Positions 1-5,616 of a DNA stretch of 7,572 nucleotides are shown here, piece by piece (the first letter of the stretch is position 1; each line of letters begins with the position of its first letter). The translations under genes were made by a program, and so were the position numbers. The DNA is from Candidatus Caccocola faecipullorum (lineage in GTDB: Bacteria; Synergistota; Synergistia; Synergistales; Synergistaceae). Location of the stretch: NCBI GenBank assembly GCA_018716365.1, contig DVKA01000016.1:1-7572 (forward strand), given 5' to 3'. The notes below the pieces were generated by a model that was not told where the DNA came from, did not search any database, and was given only the letters and a program-made list of their open reading frames with translations.

Positions 1-44
1 CGCCGCCAGCGTTCGTCCTGAGCCAGGATCAAACTCTCCGTTTG
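1..44 (-). rRNA. rrs: 16S ribosomal RNA, 5' end only
   Basis: Read on the minus strand, positions 37 to 1 give AGAGTTTGATCCTGGCTCAG followed by the near-universal GACGAACGCTGGCGGCG, the start of helix 3 and its surroundings in bacterial 16S rRNA. Aligning AGAGTTTG to E. coli position 8 puts the mature 5' end near position 44, give or take a few bases. Only about 44 nt are inside the window; the rest of the gene and presumably the 23S and 5S genes lie to the left. The bases present fit many phyla (Firmicutes, Synergistota and others) and do not identify the organism. Confidence 0.96.
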
Positions 45-271
45 ATTCCTGTTTCGCTTTTTCGACTTTTTCACTCTTGCAGAATGAACAAGCTCCTCGC
101 TCAAGTTGCACGTCTGTTCTCTTTTCGCCTTCTGGACTTCCGCTTCCACCTCCGCTCGCTTCGGCGCTCCGCGCCTCGCTCGCCCCAGCTTCCGCTTCCG
201 TCCGCTCCTCTGTATTCCCTTGTCATGGTGCAACGCTCTTTTTGGGAACTGACCGTCCCTCGCCGAGCGCA
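45..271 (-). other. 16S rRNA leader (pre-rRNA 5' spacer)
   Basis: This gene-free stretch lies between the predicted rRNA transcription start (about 271) and the mature 16S 5' end. Leaders of this kind carry antitermination signals and one arm of the RNase III processing stem; the other arm would lie beyond 16S, outside the window. On the minus strand the leader is purine-rich, with a short hairpin (arms GGCGC at 163-167 and GCGCC at 171-175). TTGTTCATTCT (81-91) only loosely resembles a boxA antiterminator, so I do not call one. Short open frames on the plus strand here show no family resemblance and look like chance. Confidence 0.7.
137..199. repeat. 11-base direct repeat in the rRNA leader
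   Basis: CTTCCGCTTCC occurs at 137-147 and again at 189-199 on the plus strand, so GGAAGCGGAAG is present twice in the leader RNA. The copies flank the small hairpin at 163-175. No function is evident. Confidence 0.6.
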
Positions 272-277
272 TGATTA

Positions 278-305
278 AGTATACCAGCGTTCGGCTATAA
301 GTCAA
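278..305 (-). promoter_or_regulatory. rRNA operon promoter (sigma70 type)
   Basis: On the minus strand TTGACT (300-305) is followed after 16 bases by TATACT (278-283). Each hexamer matches five of six consensus positions, and the start point would fall near 271. It faces the 16S gene about 225 bases downstream, the usual spacing for an rRNA leader. Upstream, 306-410 holds no gene and is markedly AT-rich compared with the GC-rich genes around it, with A/T runs at 350-366. That could act as an UP element or upstream activation region, although the richest tract is farther from the -35 than a classical UP element. I could not support a second tandem promoter. Confidence 0.78.
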
Positions 306-410
306 CAAATACTGCCCGTAATAACTGTGTCATAAACAACAACCAACAGTATTTTTATTTTAACTATATTCCCGTTGAAATTATAAATGTCAGGAACTTT
401 GTAGACGTTC

Positions 411-456
411 AAAAAATAACGGCGGAGTTCATCAACGAACGCCGCCGTTATTTTTT
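411..456 (-). terminator. recA intrinsic terminator, possibly bidirectional
   Basis: A perfect 15-base inverted repeat has arms AAAAAATAACGGCGG (411-425) and CCGCCGTTATTTTTT (442-456). Inside it a further four pairs (GTTC 427-430 with GAAC 437-440) can form after an A/G mismatch. In both directions the GC stem is followed by TTATTTTTT, so it has the form of a rho-independent terminator on either strand. It lies 49 bases past the recA stop codon and before the rRNA promoter, so it should separate recA transcription from the rRNA operon. Confidence 0.9.
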
Positions 457-504
457 TAGATATTTTTCTTTTATTTTTGCGCCGACTTAACGCGGCGCGC
501 CCTG

Positions 505-1641
505 TTACTCTTTTTCTTCCGGCTCGGAGATGTCGAGCTTGAGGACTCCTTCTTCAAGAAGCGCTTCGACGTTGTCTTCAAGCGCGCTTTCTTCGCGCTC
601 TTCATGCTTCGCCGGTTCGTCGGCGAGGCCGAGGCCCGCGGCTACTTTGTCGAGGACTTCCTTCGTGATTTCGTCCATCAGCTCGGGATGTTCTTCTATA
701 TAAGAAGCTACGGCGTCCTTGCCCTGTCCGAGCGTCTCGCCTTTGTAGGCTATCCACGAGCCTTTGCGTTTTAGTATTTCGCGGTCGAGCGCCATGTCGA
801 GTACGGCCATTCCTTTAGGCACGCCTTTGCCGTAGATGAGCGTCGTGTGGGCGGTGCGGAAGGGCGGAGCCTGTTTGTTTTTGACTACTTTGATGTATAG
901 CTCGTGTCCAATTACTTCGTCGCCGCGCGTTACCTGTTTGCCGCGGCGCACTTCGATTCGGACGGAGCTGTAAAATTTGAGCGCGCGTCCGCCGGTGGTC
1001 GTCTCTGTCGGCCCTTGGCTGTATCCCGAGCTTATCTGGGCGCGGAGCTGGTTGATGAAGATTACGGTCGTGTTGCTTTTCGCTATTGCGGCGGTGAGGC
1101 GGCGCAGCGCGTAGCTCATGAGGCGCGCGTGAAGGCCGACCTGTTTGCCGCCCTCGTCCATCCTGCCGTCTATCTCGGCCTGCGGGGTGAGCGCTGCGAC
1201 GGAGTCTACGACTACGAGGTCTACCGCGCCGCTGCGGACGAGTGTGTCTAGGATGTAGAAGGCCTGTTCGCCGCTGTCGGGCTGCGAGAGGTAAAGGTTC
1301 GCCGTATCGACGCCGAGCGAAGCGGCGAGGCGCGGGTCGAGCGCGTGCTCCGCGTCTATGAATGCCGCTATGCCACCGGCTTTCTGCGCTTCGGCGAGGA
1401 TGTGGAGCGCGATGGTGGTTTTACCGCCGCCCTCAGGGCCGAAGATTTCGACTATGCGTCCGCGCGGGACGCCTCCGATGCCGAGCGCCACGTCGAGCGG
1501 CAGTATGCCGCTGTGTATGACCTCGACGGCGCGCTGCACCTCGTCGCCGAGGCGCATTATCGCGCCTTCGCCGAATCTTCCTCTTATGTCGCTGAGCGCC
1601 TGTTCCAGTATATCTTCGCGAGTTGCTGCTTTTTTTGCCAT
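505..1641 (-). CDS. recA: Recombinase RecA
   Basis: RecA is the cytoplasmic ATP-dependent strand-exchange protein for homologous recombination and, in most bacteria, the LexA coprotease. The 378-residue product has a short N-terminal oligomerisation helix, then the ATPase core: Walker A GPEGGGKT (68-75), catalytic Glu98 in IDAEHALDP, Walker B LVVVDS (142-147), loop L1 around 160-168, INQLR (196-200) and loop L2 around 203-213 leading into ETTTGGRALKFY. The C-terminal domain ends in a strongly acidic tail from about 341. GGAGG at 1649-1653 sits 7 bases before the ATG, supporting this start. The gene has its own promoter although it follows thpR by only 71 bases. Three core regions deviate from E. 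coli RecA: Walker A has GG where E. coli has SS, and L1 and L2 each appear two residues longer. Reading frame and all core motifs are otherwise intact, so I expect an active protein. Confidence 0.98.
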   Translation of the reverse strand: MAKKAATREDILEQALSDIRGRFGEGAIMRLGDEVQRAVEVIHSGILPLDVALGIGGVPRGRIVEIFGPEGGGKTTIALHILAEAQKAGGIAAFIDAEHALDPRLAASLGVDTANLYLSQPDSGEQAFYILDTLVRSGAVDLVVVDSVAALTPQAEIDGRMDEGGKQVGLHARLMSYALRRLTAAIAKSNTTVIFINQLRAQISSGYSQGPTETTTGGRALKFYSSVRIEVRRGKQVTRGDEVIGHELYIKVVKNKQAPPFRTAHTTLIYGKGVPKGMAVLDMALDREILKRKGSWIAYKGETLGQGKDAVASYIEEHPELMDEITKEVLDKVAAGLGLADEPAKHEEREESALEDNVEALLEEGVLKLDISEPEEKE

Positions 1642-1679
1642 CGTTCAGCCTCCGTTTGTCGTTGTCAGTTTTCGAACAG

Positions 1680-1709
1680 ATTATAACAAACGCGAGGCTG
1701 TCTTCACAA
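1680..1709 (-). promoter_or_regulatory. recA promoter
   Basis: On the minus strand a perfect TATAAT (1680-1685) is preceded after 18 bases by TTGTGA (1704-1709), which matches the -35 consensus at four of six positions. The start point would be near 1673, leaving a short 5' UTR before the GGAGG at 1649-1653. It fills the intergenic gap after thpR, so recA can be transcribed independently of the upstream operon. I see no E. coli-type (CTGT-N8-ACAG) or Bacillus-type (CGAAC-N4-GTTCG) LexA box overlapping it. Confidence 0.75.
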
Positions 1710-1711
1710 TG

Positions 1712-1726
1712 TTTACAGTTCGTAAA
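1712..1726. promoter_or_regulatory. Inverted repeat just upstream of the recA -35
   Basis: Arms TTTAC (1712-1716) and GTAAA (1722-1726) are perfectly complementary around a 5-base spacer. The site is two bases upstream of the -35 and overlaps the thpR stop codon. The position suits an operator for a transcription factor, but 5-base arms can arise by chance and it matches no LexA consensus I know. Confidence 0.3.
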
Positions 1727-2270
1727 TTTTGAGCGGGGTGTAGATGGGACCTTTCGGCGTGAGTTCGCTGCGCATGAATATAATTTCGCGCACGGTCCAT
1801 GAAGGGAGGGCGATTTCGTCGAATGTGAGTTCGCGCAGCGCTTCCGCGGAGAGCGGCGTCGTTTCGCTGCGGCGTCCGAGCGTTATGTGCGGGGAGAATT
1901 TTTTGCGTTCTTTCGCGACGCCGCGGCGCGCGGCTAAGTTGTCGGCCGCTCGCGCGAGCGCGCAGAGCTTTTCCGTGTCGCCGGCGATTCCCGTCCAGAC
2001 GACGCGCGGCGCTGAGAGCTTTGGGAATCCGCCGACGCCGCGCGCGGCGAGCTCAAAGGTACCGCGCGGCAGCTCTTTGTCGAGGAGCGAAGAGAGGGAG
2101 CACGCCATCTCTTCCGGTATTTCGCCGCAGAATTTCAGCGTGATGTGTATCGTTTCGGGTTTTACCCAGCGTATGCCGCAGTAGGGCAGCGCGCGTTTTT
2201 TCGCCTCAATCCAAGCGCCGAGCGCAGCTATGTGACGCGGCGGCAGTTTTACGCAGATGAAGGTGCGCAG
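1713..2270 (-). CDS. thpR: RNA 2',3'-cyclic phosphodiesterase / 2'-5' RNA ligase family (ThpR/LigT), non-canonical start
   Basis: This is a member of the 2H phosphoesterase superfamily, whose ThpR/LigT branch opens 2',3'-cyclic phosphates or forms 2'-5' RNA linkages. Numbering from the proposed start, the two catalytic HxTx motifs are both present: HITL at 42-45, in a typical RWVKPETIHITLKF context, and HITL at 128-131. The C-terminal SELTPKGPIYTPL segment is also typical. At 185 residues it has normal family length. The start is the problem. The first in-frame ATG (2108) would remove the first HxTx motif, and no in-frame GTG or TTG lies upstream. A CTG at 2268-2270 gives the expected N-terminus M-RTFICVKL, with only a weak GGGA before it. 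A better-placed ATG at 2304-2306 overlaps the pncC stop but meets an in-frame TGA after three codons. The gene could therefore use a CTG start, be a recent nonsense mutant, or reflect a base-call error. The family assignment is firm; the exact start is not. Confidence 0.8.
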   Translation of the reverse strand: MRTFICVKLPPRHIAALGAWIEAKKRALPYCGIRWVKPETIHITLKFCGEIPEEMACSLSSLLDKELPRGTFELAARGVGGFPKLSAPRVVWTGIAGDTEKLCALARAADNLAARRGVAKERKKFSPHITLGRRSETTPLSAEALRELTFDEIALPSWTVREIIFMRSELTPKGPIYTPLKIYEL

Positions 2271-2294
2271 GAGACGTCCCGCGAGCGGAGGGAT

Positions 2295-2306
2295 TCAGCC
2301 GCCCAT
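2295..2306 (-). other. Coupled ATG with premature stop (Met-Gly-Gly-stop) ahead of thpR
   Basis: The pncC stop TAA (2306-2308) overlaps an ATG (2304-2306) as TAATG, the usual junction for translational coupling in this operon. The frame is that of thpR, but it reads ATG GGC GGC TGA and then continues open into thpR. GGAG lies about 10 bases before the ATG. It may be the inactivated original start, a tiny leader ORF, or coincidence. Confidence 0.6.
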
Positions 2307-2791
2307 TACAGCCGCGCTCCAACTTCGGCGAGGCGGCGCAGGACTTCCGCTACGGTCTGGCGGCGTACGGCGGCGCGGTCTCCGTTGAAGCGGCGGCGAA
2401 AGGTCTCGACGCCGTCCTCCGCAGCGAGGCCGAACCATACGGTGCCGACGGGCTTCGCCTCGCTGCCGCCGCCCGGGCCGGCTATGCCGGTGACGCTCAT
2501 GGCGACGTCCGCGCCGTAGACGCGGCGCGCGCCGTCCGCCATTCCGGCGGCGCACTCGGAGCTTACCGCGCCGTGTTTTTCGAGCGTACCGTGCGCGACG
2601 CCGAGGATATGTTCTTTCGCGCTGTTGACGTAGGTGACGGCGGAGCCGTAGAAGATGTCAGAGGCTCCGGCTACGTTCGTAATCGTCTCCGCGATCATGC
2701 CGCCGGTGCATGATTCCGCGAGCGCGAGCGAAAGGCCTTTTTCGCGGAAGATTTCTATGACGCGCAACGCGAGTTCGTCGAGGTTTTCCAT
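2306..2791 (-). CDS. pncC: Stand-alone CinA C-terminal domain, nicotinamide-nucleotide amidase PncC
   Basis: PncC hydrolyses the amide of nicotinamide mononucleotide (NMN) to nicotinate mononucleotide plus ammonia, recycling pyridine nucleotides in the cytoplasm. The 161-residue product covers only the CinA C-terminal domain and is close in length to E. coli PncC; the N-terminal MoaB-like domain of full-length CinA is absent. Signature motifs are ESCTGG (26-31) with the presumed nucleophile Ser27, the FYGSAVTYVNSAK block (47-59) with a conserved Lys59, and VTGIAGPGGGS (100-110). It begins 2 bases after the pgpA stop, so translation is probably coupled; the G-rich sequence before the ATG is only a weak ribosome site. 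A cinA-type gene near recA is a recurrent bacterial arrangement and is often annotated as competence/damage-inducible, but nothing here shows a competence role. Confidence 0.92.
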   Translation of the reverse strand: MENLDELALRVIEIFREKGLSLALAESCTGGMIAETITNVAGASDIFYGSAVTYVNSAKEHILGVAHGTLEKHGAVSSECAAGMADGARRVYGADVAMSVTGIAGPGGGSEAKPVGTVWFGLAAEDGVETFRRRFNGDRAAVRRQTVAEVLRRLAEVGARL

Positions 2792-2793
2792 TT

Positions 2794-3282
2794 TTACCGC
2801 CCCACCATTTCAAGTATCGCGGTCAGCCCTTCGGCGAAGAGCAGCCAGTATATGAAGCGCAGCAACAGGTTGACTATTATGCCGCCTGCTATGTCGTCGG
2901 CCATTATTCCCTTGCCGCCGGGGATTTTATCGAACCAGCTTACGGGGAAAGGCTTGACTATGTCGACTATGCGGAAGAGGAAGAGCGCGGGGATCGCGTA
3001 GGTCATATCGAAGCCCCACGACGCTATCCAAACTCCGACGACTTCGTCTATGACGACTTCGCCGGGGTCGTCGCGCTCCGCGGCCTTTTCGTATCTGTCC
3101 GCCGCTATGACGCCTACGACGGCGACGGCGGCGATTAGCCAGAGCGGGAGGCCGCCGGTGATAAGCCATATTACGCTTCCCGCTATCGAGCCGAGCGTGC
3201 CCGGCATTCTCGAAAAGCGCCCTATCGTTCCGGCCGTTGCGACGAGGCCGTACCATGTTTTCATTTCCGGCGTGAGTATCAT
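2794..3282 (-). CDS. pgpA: Phosphatidylglycerophosphatase A
   Basis: PgpA dephosphorylates phosphatidylglycerol phosphate to phosphatidylglycerol at the cytoplasmic membrane, the last step in making this lipid and the precursor of cardiolipin. The 162-residue product has the family's ordered motifs: GTLGS (28-32), the acidic VIDEVVG (77-83) with Asp79 and Glu80, KPFP (110-113) and MADDIAGG (127-134). Hydrophobic stretches at about 33-60 and 135-150 are likely membrane segments. Length matches the family. The frame stays open far into rimO, but the real start is the ATG at 3280-3282: GGAGG at 3290-3294 lies 7 bases before it, and it overlaps the rimO stop as ATGA, implying translational coupling. 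Residues encoded upstream of this ATG are arginine-rich nonsense from the wrong frame of rimO. Confidence 0.95.
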   Translation of the reverse strand: MILTPEMKTWYGLVATAGTIGRFSRMPGTLGSIAGSVIWLITGGLPLWLIAAVAVVGVIAADRYEKAAERDDPGEVVIDEVVGVWIASWGFDMTYAIPALFLFRIVDIVKPFPVSWFDKIPGGKGIMADDIAGGIIVNLLLRFIYWLLFAEGLTAILEMVGR

Positions 3283-4571
3283 AGGACTTCCTCCCCGGCC
3301 ATGTCGTGCGTCATGGCCTCCGTTATCCTGACGTTTATCATGTCGCCTTCTTTTATATCCTTCCTTATATTGCGTATCTCTATGAGGCCGTCGACCTCGG
3401 GCGCTTCGCGGAAGGAGCGCCCCTCGGCGAAGCCCTCTTCGGGCGCGACCCTGTCGACGAGCACGCGAAGCTCGCGTCCGACGAAGGCCTGCTGGCGCTC
3501 GAACGAGATTTCCTCCTGCACGCGCATCAGCGCGTCGAGCCGTTTTTTCTTCGTAGCCTCTGAGACCTGCCCCGACATACATTCGGCCGGCGTTCCTTCC
3601 TCGGCGTAGAAGGTGAAGGCGCCCATACGGTCGAAGCGGACTTCTTTGACGAAGGAGACGAGGTTGTCGAAATGTTTTTTCTTCTCGCCGGGGAAGCCGA
3701 CCATGCAGGTGGTGCGCAGTGTGAAATCCGGGTTTATATCGCGCGCGGTGCGGAATATCGCGCGCAGCGCGCCGGGCCTTATGTCGCGGTTCATCAGAGC
3801 CAGTATCTCGGGGTCGCCGTGCTGCACGGGGATGTCGAGATAGGGGATTATCTGCCGTCCCGCCGCAACGCGTTCGAGAAGTTTGTTCGTGACGCGCGTC
3901 GGGTGCAGGTAGAGCAGCCTTATCCATATATCGTATGGCAATGAGCTTTCGAGCGCGTCGAGCAGCTCGATCAGCCCTTTGCCGGAGCCGTTGTCCGTGC
4001 CGTAGACCGTGAGGTCCTGCCCGACGACGCAGAGTTCGCGCGCACCTTCTTCGACGAGCTGCTGCGCTTCGCGCACTATCGTATCGACAGGCAGGCTGCG
4101 CAGCGGGCCGCGTATCGACGGTATCGCGCAGTAGGCGCAGCGGTTGCCGCAGCCTTCGCTGATTTTCAGGTAGCGCGTGTGTTTCGGCGTCGAGGGCAGC
4201 GAGCCGCGGCGGCGCGCTCCGTCGAGAGGCGTCGCAAGGCCTTTGAGGACGCTCTCCCAGTCTTCCGTCTCGGCCCAAAAATCTACTGCGGGAATTTCTG
4301 AGGTGAGCCCTTCGCCGTAGCGGTTGACGAGGCAGCCGACTACCCCGATTTTCTCAAGCGCGCCCTGCTGACGCAGCTCTTCAAGGTCGAGTATCGCCTC
4401 TATGCTCTCTTCGACGGCGGGGCGGATGAAGCCGCATGTGTTGACTATCGCGGCCTGAGCGTCTTCGACGGCTGGAACGAGCTCGTGCCCCGCGGCTTTG
4501 AGCGCGCCGGCAAGGCACTCGCTGTCTACCCTGTTTTTGGCGCAGCCGAGGGTGAGCAGGTATATCTTCAT
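3279..4571 (-). CDS. rimO: Ribosomal protein S12 methylthiotransferase RimO
   Basis: RimO is a radical-SAM enzyme that adds a methylthio group to the beta carbon of a conserved aspartate in ribosomal protein S12. The 430-residue protein has the expected three parts. The N-terminal domain carries auxiliary-cluster cysteines Cys10 (LGCAKN), Cys46 (NTCGF) and Cys80 (VGCL). The radical-SAM domain holds CGNRCAYC, giving Cys141, Cys145 and Cys148. A C-terminal TRAM domain follows from about 365. PYLDIPVQHGDPEILALMNR (243-262) is close to the RimO signature and, with the LTLGCAKN start, argues for RimO over the related tRNA enzyme MiaB. All six cysteines are present, so it should be active. The ATG overlaps the upstream gene's TGA as ATGA; a GGAG about 11 bases upstream is a rather distant ribosome site, consistent with reliance on coupling. 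Confidence 0.96.
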   Translation of the reverse strand: MKIYLLTLGCAKNRVDSECLAGALKAAGHELVPAVEDAQAAIVNTCGFIRPAVEESIEAILDLEELRQQGALEKIGVVGCLVNRYGEGLTSEIPAVDFWAETEDWESVLKGLATPLDGARRRGSLPSTPKHTRYLKISEGCGNRCAYCAIPSIRGPLRSLPVDTIVREAQQLVEEGARELCVVGQDLTVYGTDNGSGKGLIELLDALESSLPYDIWIRLLYLHPTRVTNKLLERVAAGRQIIPYLDIPVQHGDPEILALMNRDIRPGALRAIFRTARDINPDFTLRTTCMVGFPGEKKKHFDNLVSFVKEVRFDRMGAFTFYAEEGTPAECMSGQVSEATKKKRLDALMRVQEEISFERQQAFVGRELRVLVDRVAPEEGFAEGRSFREAPEVDGLIEIRNIRKDIKEGDMINVRITEAMTHDMAGEEVL

Positions 4572-5563
4572 AATTTATACAGCTCCGCTATGTTGTCGGA
4601 GACGGGCTGGTTCAGCATATAAAGGCTGAGGCCGTTGTGCGTGAGCCCCGCGGATATGCCGAGCGCCATGCGTATGCGCGCCTTGAAGGGGCTGAGCCTG
4701 CCGCCGGACATCACGCCGAGCTCCTCAAGCTTTTCGAAACAGCCCTCGAAGTCGTTCGTTTTGTGGACGCTGCCCTGAAAGCAGCGCGAAACTACGGCGA
4801 CCTCTACGCGGCTGCGCACGAGGTTGCGTATCATCGGCACCCACGACGGCGGCACGTTGCCCGCGCCGAAGCCGGCGAGGACGAGTCCCTTCAGATCGCG
4901 CGCGTGGAGCAGCGACGAGAGCATCCCGTCGCCTCCGCCGAGCGAGGCCCACATTATTTCAACATAGGGGATTTCCTTCGGCCTTACGGCGAGGAAAACG
5001 GGGCGCTTCGACTCCTGAAGGAATTTCAGCTCTCCGTTCAACATTTTGCCGACGGAGCCGCGCAGCGGGGACTGGAAGGCGCTATCCGGCGATTCCGGGT
5101 CGGCGAGGACCGCGTCGCCCGCGTCGAAGAGCTCTCCGCTGGAGCAGACGAGCACGCCTCTGTTCTGCGCTCCAGGAGAAAGCGCGGCGAGCACGGCGCA
5201 GTGAAGGTTCATCAGCCCCTCCTTCACGCCGGCGCGCCCCTGTACCATGAGGTTGGCGAATATAACCGGCTCGCTGCGCTTCCAGAGAAGGTTGACGAGA
5301 TAGGCCATCTCCTCCATGACGCCGCAGCCGGAGACGACGATGATGCCGGCATAGCCCTCTTCGGCTACCGACTCCAGCATCTCCTCCATCGCCAAAGTCA
5401 TCGGCATCGAATAATATGTGCTCGGCTGACAGCTCCATTCCTTTATATCGCAGCGGCACGCGAGTTCGTCAGGCAGATAATTCAGCAGCGTGCCGGGATC
5501 GGCGTTCTCATCGGCGGAGAAGCTTCCCGCTATGACGAGCGCGAGTTTTGGCAGCGGATGCAA
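4568..5563 (-). CDS. Asparaginase-fold protein lacking the catalytic residues
   Basis: The 331-residue product follows the type I/II L-asparaginase fold: a LALVIAG first strand, a VMEEMAYLVNLLW helix, GFGAGNVPP (232-239) and a C-terminal SGGRLSPFKARIRMAL block (286-301) like the family's LSPxKAR element. The active-site residues are gone. The first catalytic Thr motif (GGTI in true enzymes) is GSFS (13-16), and the second (HGTDTMEE) is SGCGVMEE (78-85), so the Thr-Asp pair reads Cys-Gly. The usual Lys-containing segment is also not recognisable near 137-150. I infer a non-hydrolytic binding or regulatory protein, or an enzyme with different chemistry; no function is assigned. TTG at 5561-5563 is chosen as start because GGAGG (5571-5575) lies 7 bases before it. 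The ATG at 5581 has no ribosome site and would place that GGAGG inside the gene. It is the first gene of the rimO-pgpA-pncC-thpR operon and overlaps rimO by 4 bases. Confidence 0.82.
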   Translation of the reverse strand: MHPLPKLALVIAGSFSADENADPGTLLNYLPDELACRCDIKEWSCQPSTYYSMPMTLAMEEMLESVAEEGYAGIIVVSGCGVMEEMAYLVNLLWKRSEPVIFANLMVQGRAGVKEGLMNLHCAVLAALSPGAQNRGVLVCSSGELFDAGDAVLADPESPDSAFQSPLRGSVGKMLNGELKFLQESKRPVFLAVRPKEIPYVEIMWASLGGGDGMLSSLLHARDLKGLVLAGFGAGNVPPSWVPMIRNLVRSRVEVAVVSRCFQGSVHKTNDFEGCFEKLEELGVMSGGRLSPFKARIRMALGISAGLTHNGLSLYMLNQPVSDNIAELYKL

Positions 5564-5570
5564 TATGATT

Positions 5571-5575
5571 CCTCC
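5571..5575 (-). promoter_or_regulatory. Ribosome binding site that decides a TTG start
   Basis: GGAGG on the minus strand is followed by 7 bases and TTG (5561-5563). The same GGAGG-to-start spacing of 7 is seen for recA and pgpA. The ATG at 5581 lies upstream of this site and has no purine-rich sequence at a suitable distance. Confidence 0.75.
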
Positions 5576-5590
5576 ATCCATTTATCAATC

Positions 5591-5610
5591 GCGGAGGGAC
5601 GGCCCTCCGC
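5591..5610 (-). promoter_or_regulatory. 5'-terminal hairpin in the operon leader, possible RNA switch
   Basis: Arms GCGGAGGG (5591-5598) and CCCTCCGC (5603-5610) pair perfectly over 8 bases around a 4-base loop. The hairpin begins at about the predicted transcription start (near 5610), so it would cap the 5' end of the mRNA. No T run follows on either strand, so it is not a terminator. On the mRNA its downstream arm contains CCUCC, which could instead pair with the GGAGG ribosome site at 5571-5575. Stabilisation of the 5' end is the simpler reading; switching is speculative. Confidence 0.55.
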
Positions 5611-5616
5611 CTGTGC

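Noticed and set aside
42..278. Short plus-strand frames in the rRNA leader
   Set aside because: They run antisense through the pre-rRNA leader, overlap 16S bases, and resemble no protein family.
315..345. Second tandem rRNA promoter upstream of the first
   Set aside because: TTGTTG- and TTATTA-like hexamers are present on the minus strand, but spacing and matches are too poor.
479..498. GCGCCG/CGGCGC hairpin just after the recA stop as the terminator
   Set aside because: On the recA strand it is followed by an A-rich sequence, not a T run. The stem at 411-456 is far stronger.
1655..1725. A LexA/SOS box at the recA promoter
   Set aside because: Isolated half-sites (CGAAC, CTGT, ACAG) occur, but no pair has the spacing of the E. 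coli or Bacillus consensus.
904..1732. Plus-strand frames opposite recA
   Set aside because: They are antisense products of recA codon bias, without motifs or ribosome sites.
2295..2297. TGA read as selenocysteine in an extended thpR
   Set aside because: The position is outside the catalytic domain, the family is not known for selenocysteine, and I see no clear selenocysteine-type hairpin directly after it.
3283..4278. Long upstream extension of the pgpA frame into rimO, making a 494-residue protein
   Set aside because: The extra residues are arginine-rich out-of-frame rimO sequence. The ATG at 3282 has GGAGG 7 bases upstream and gives the normal PgpA length.
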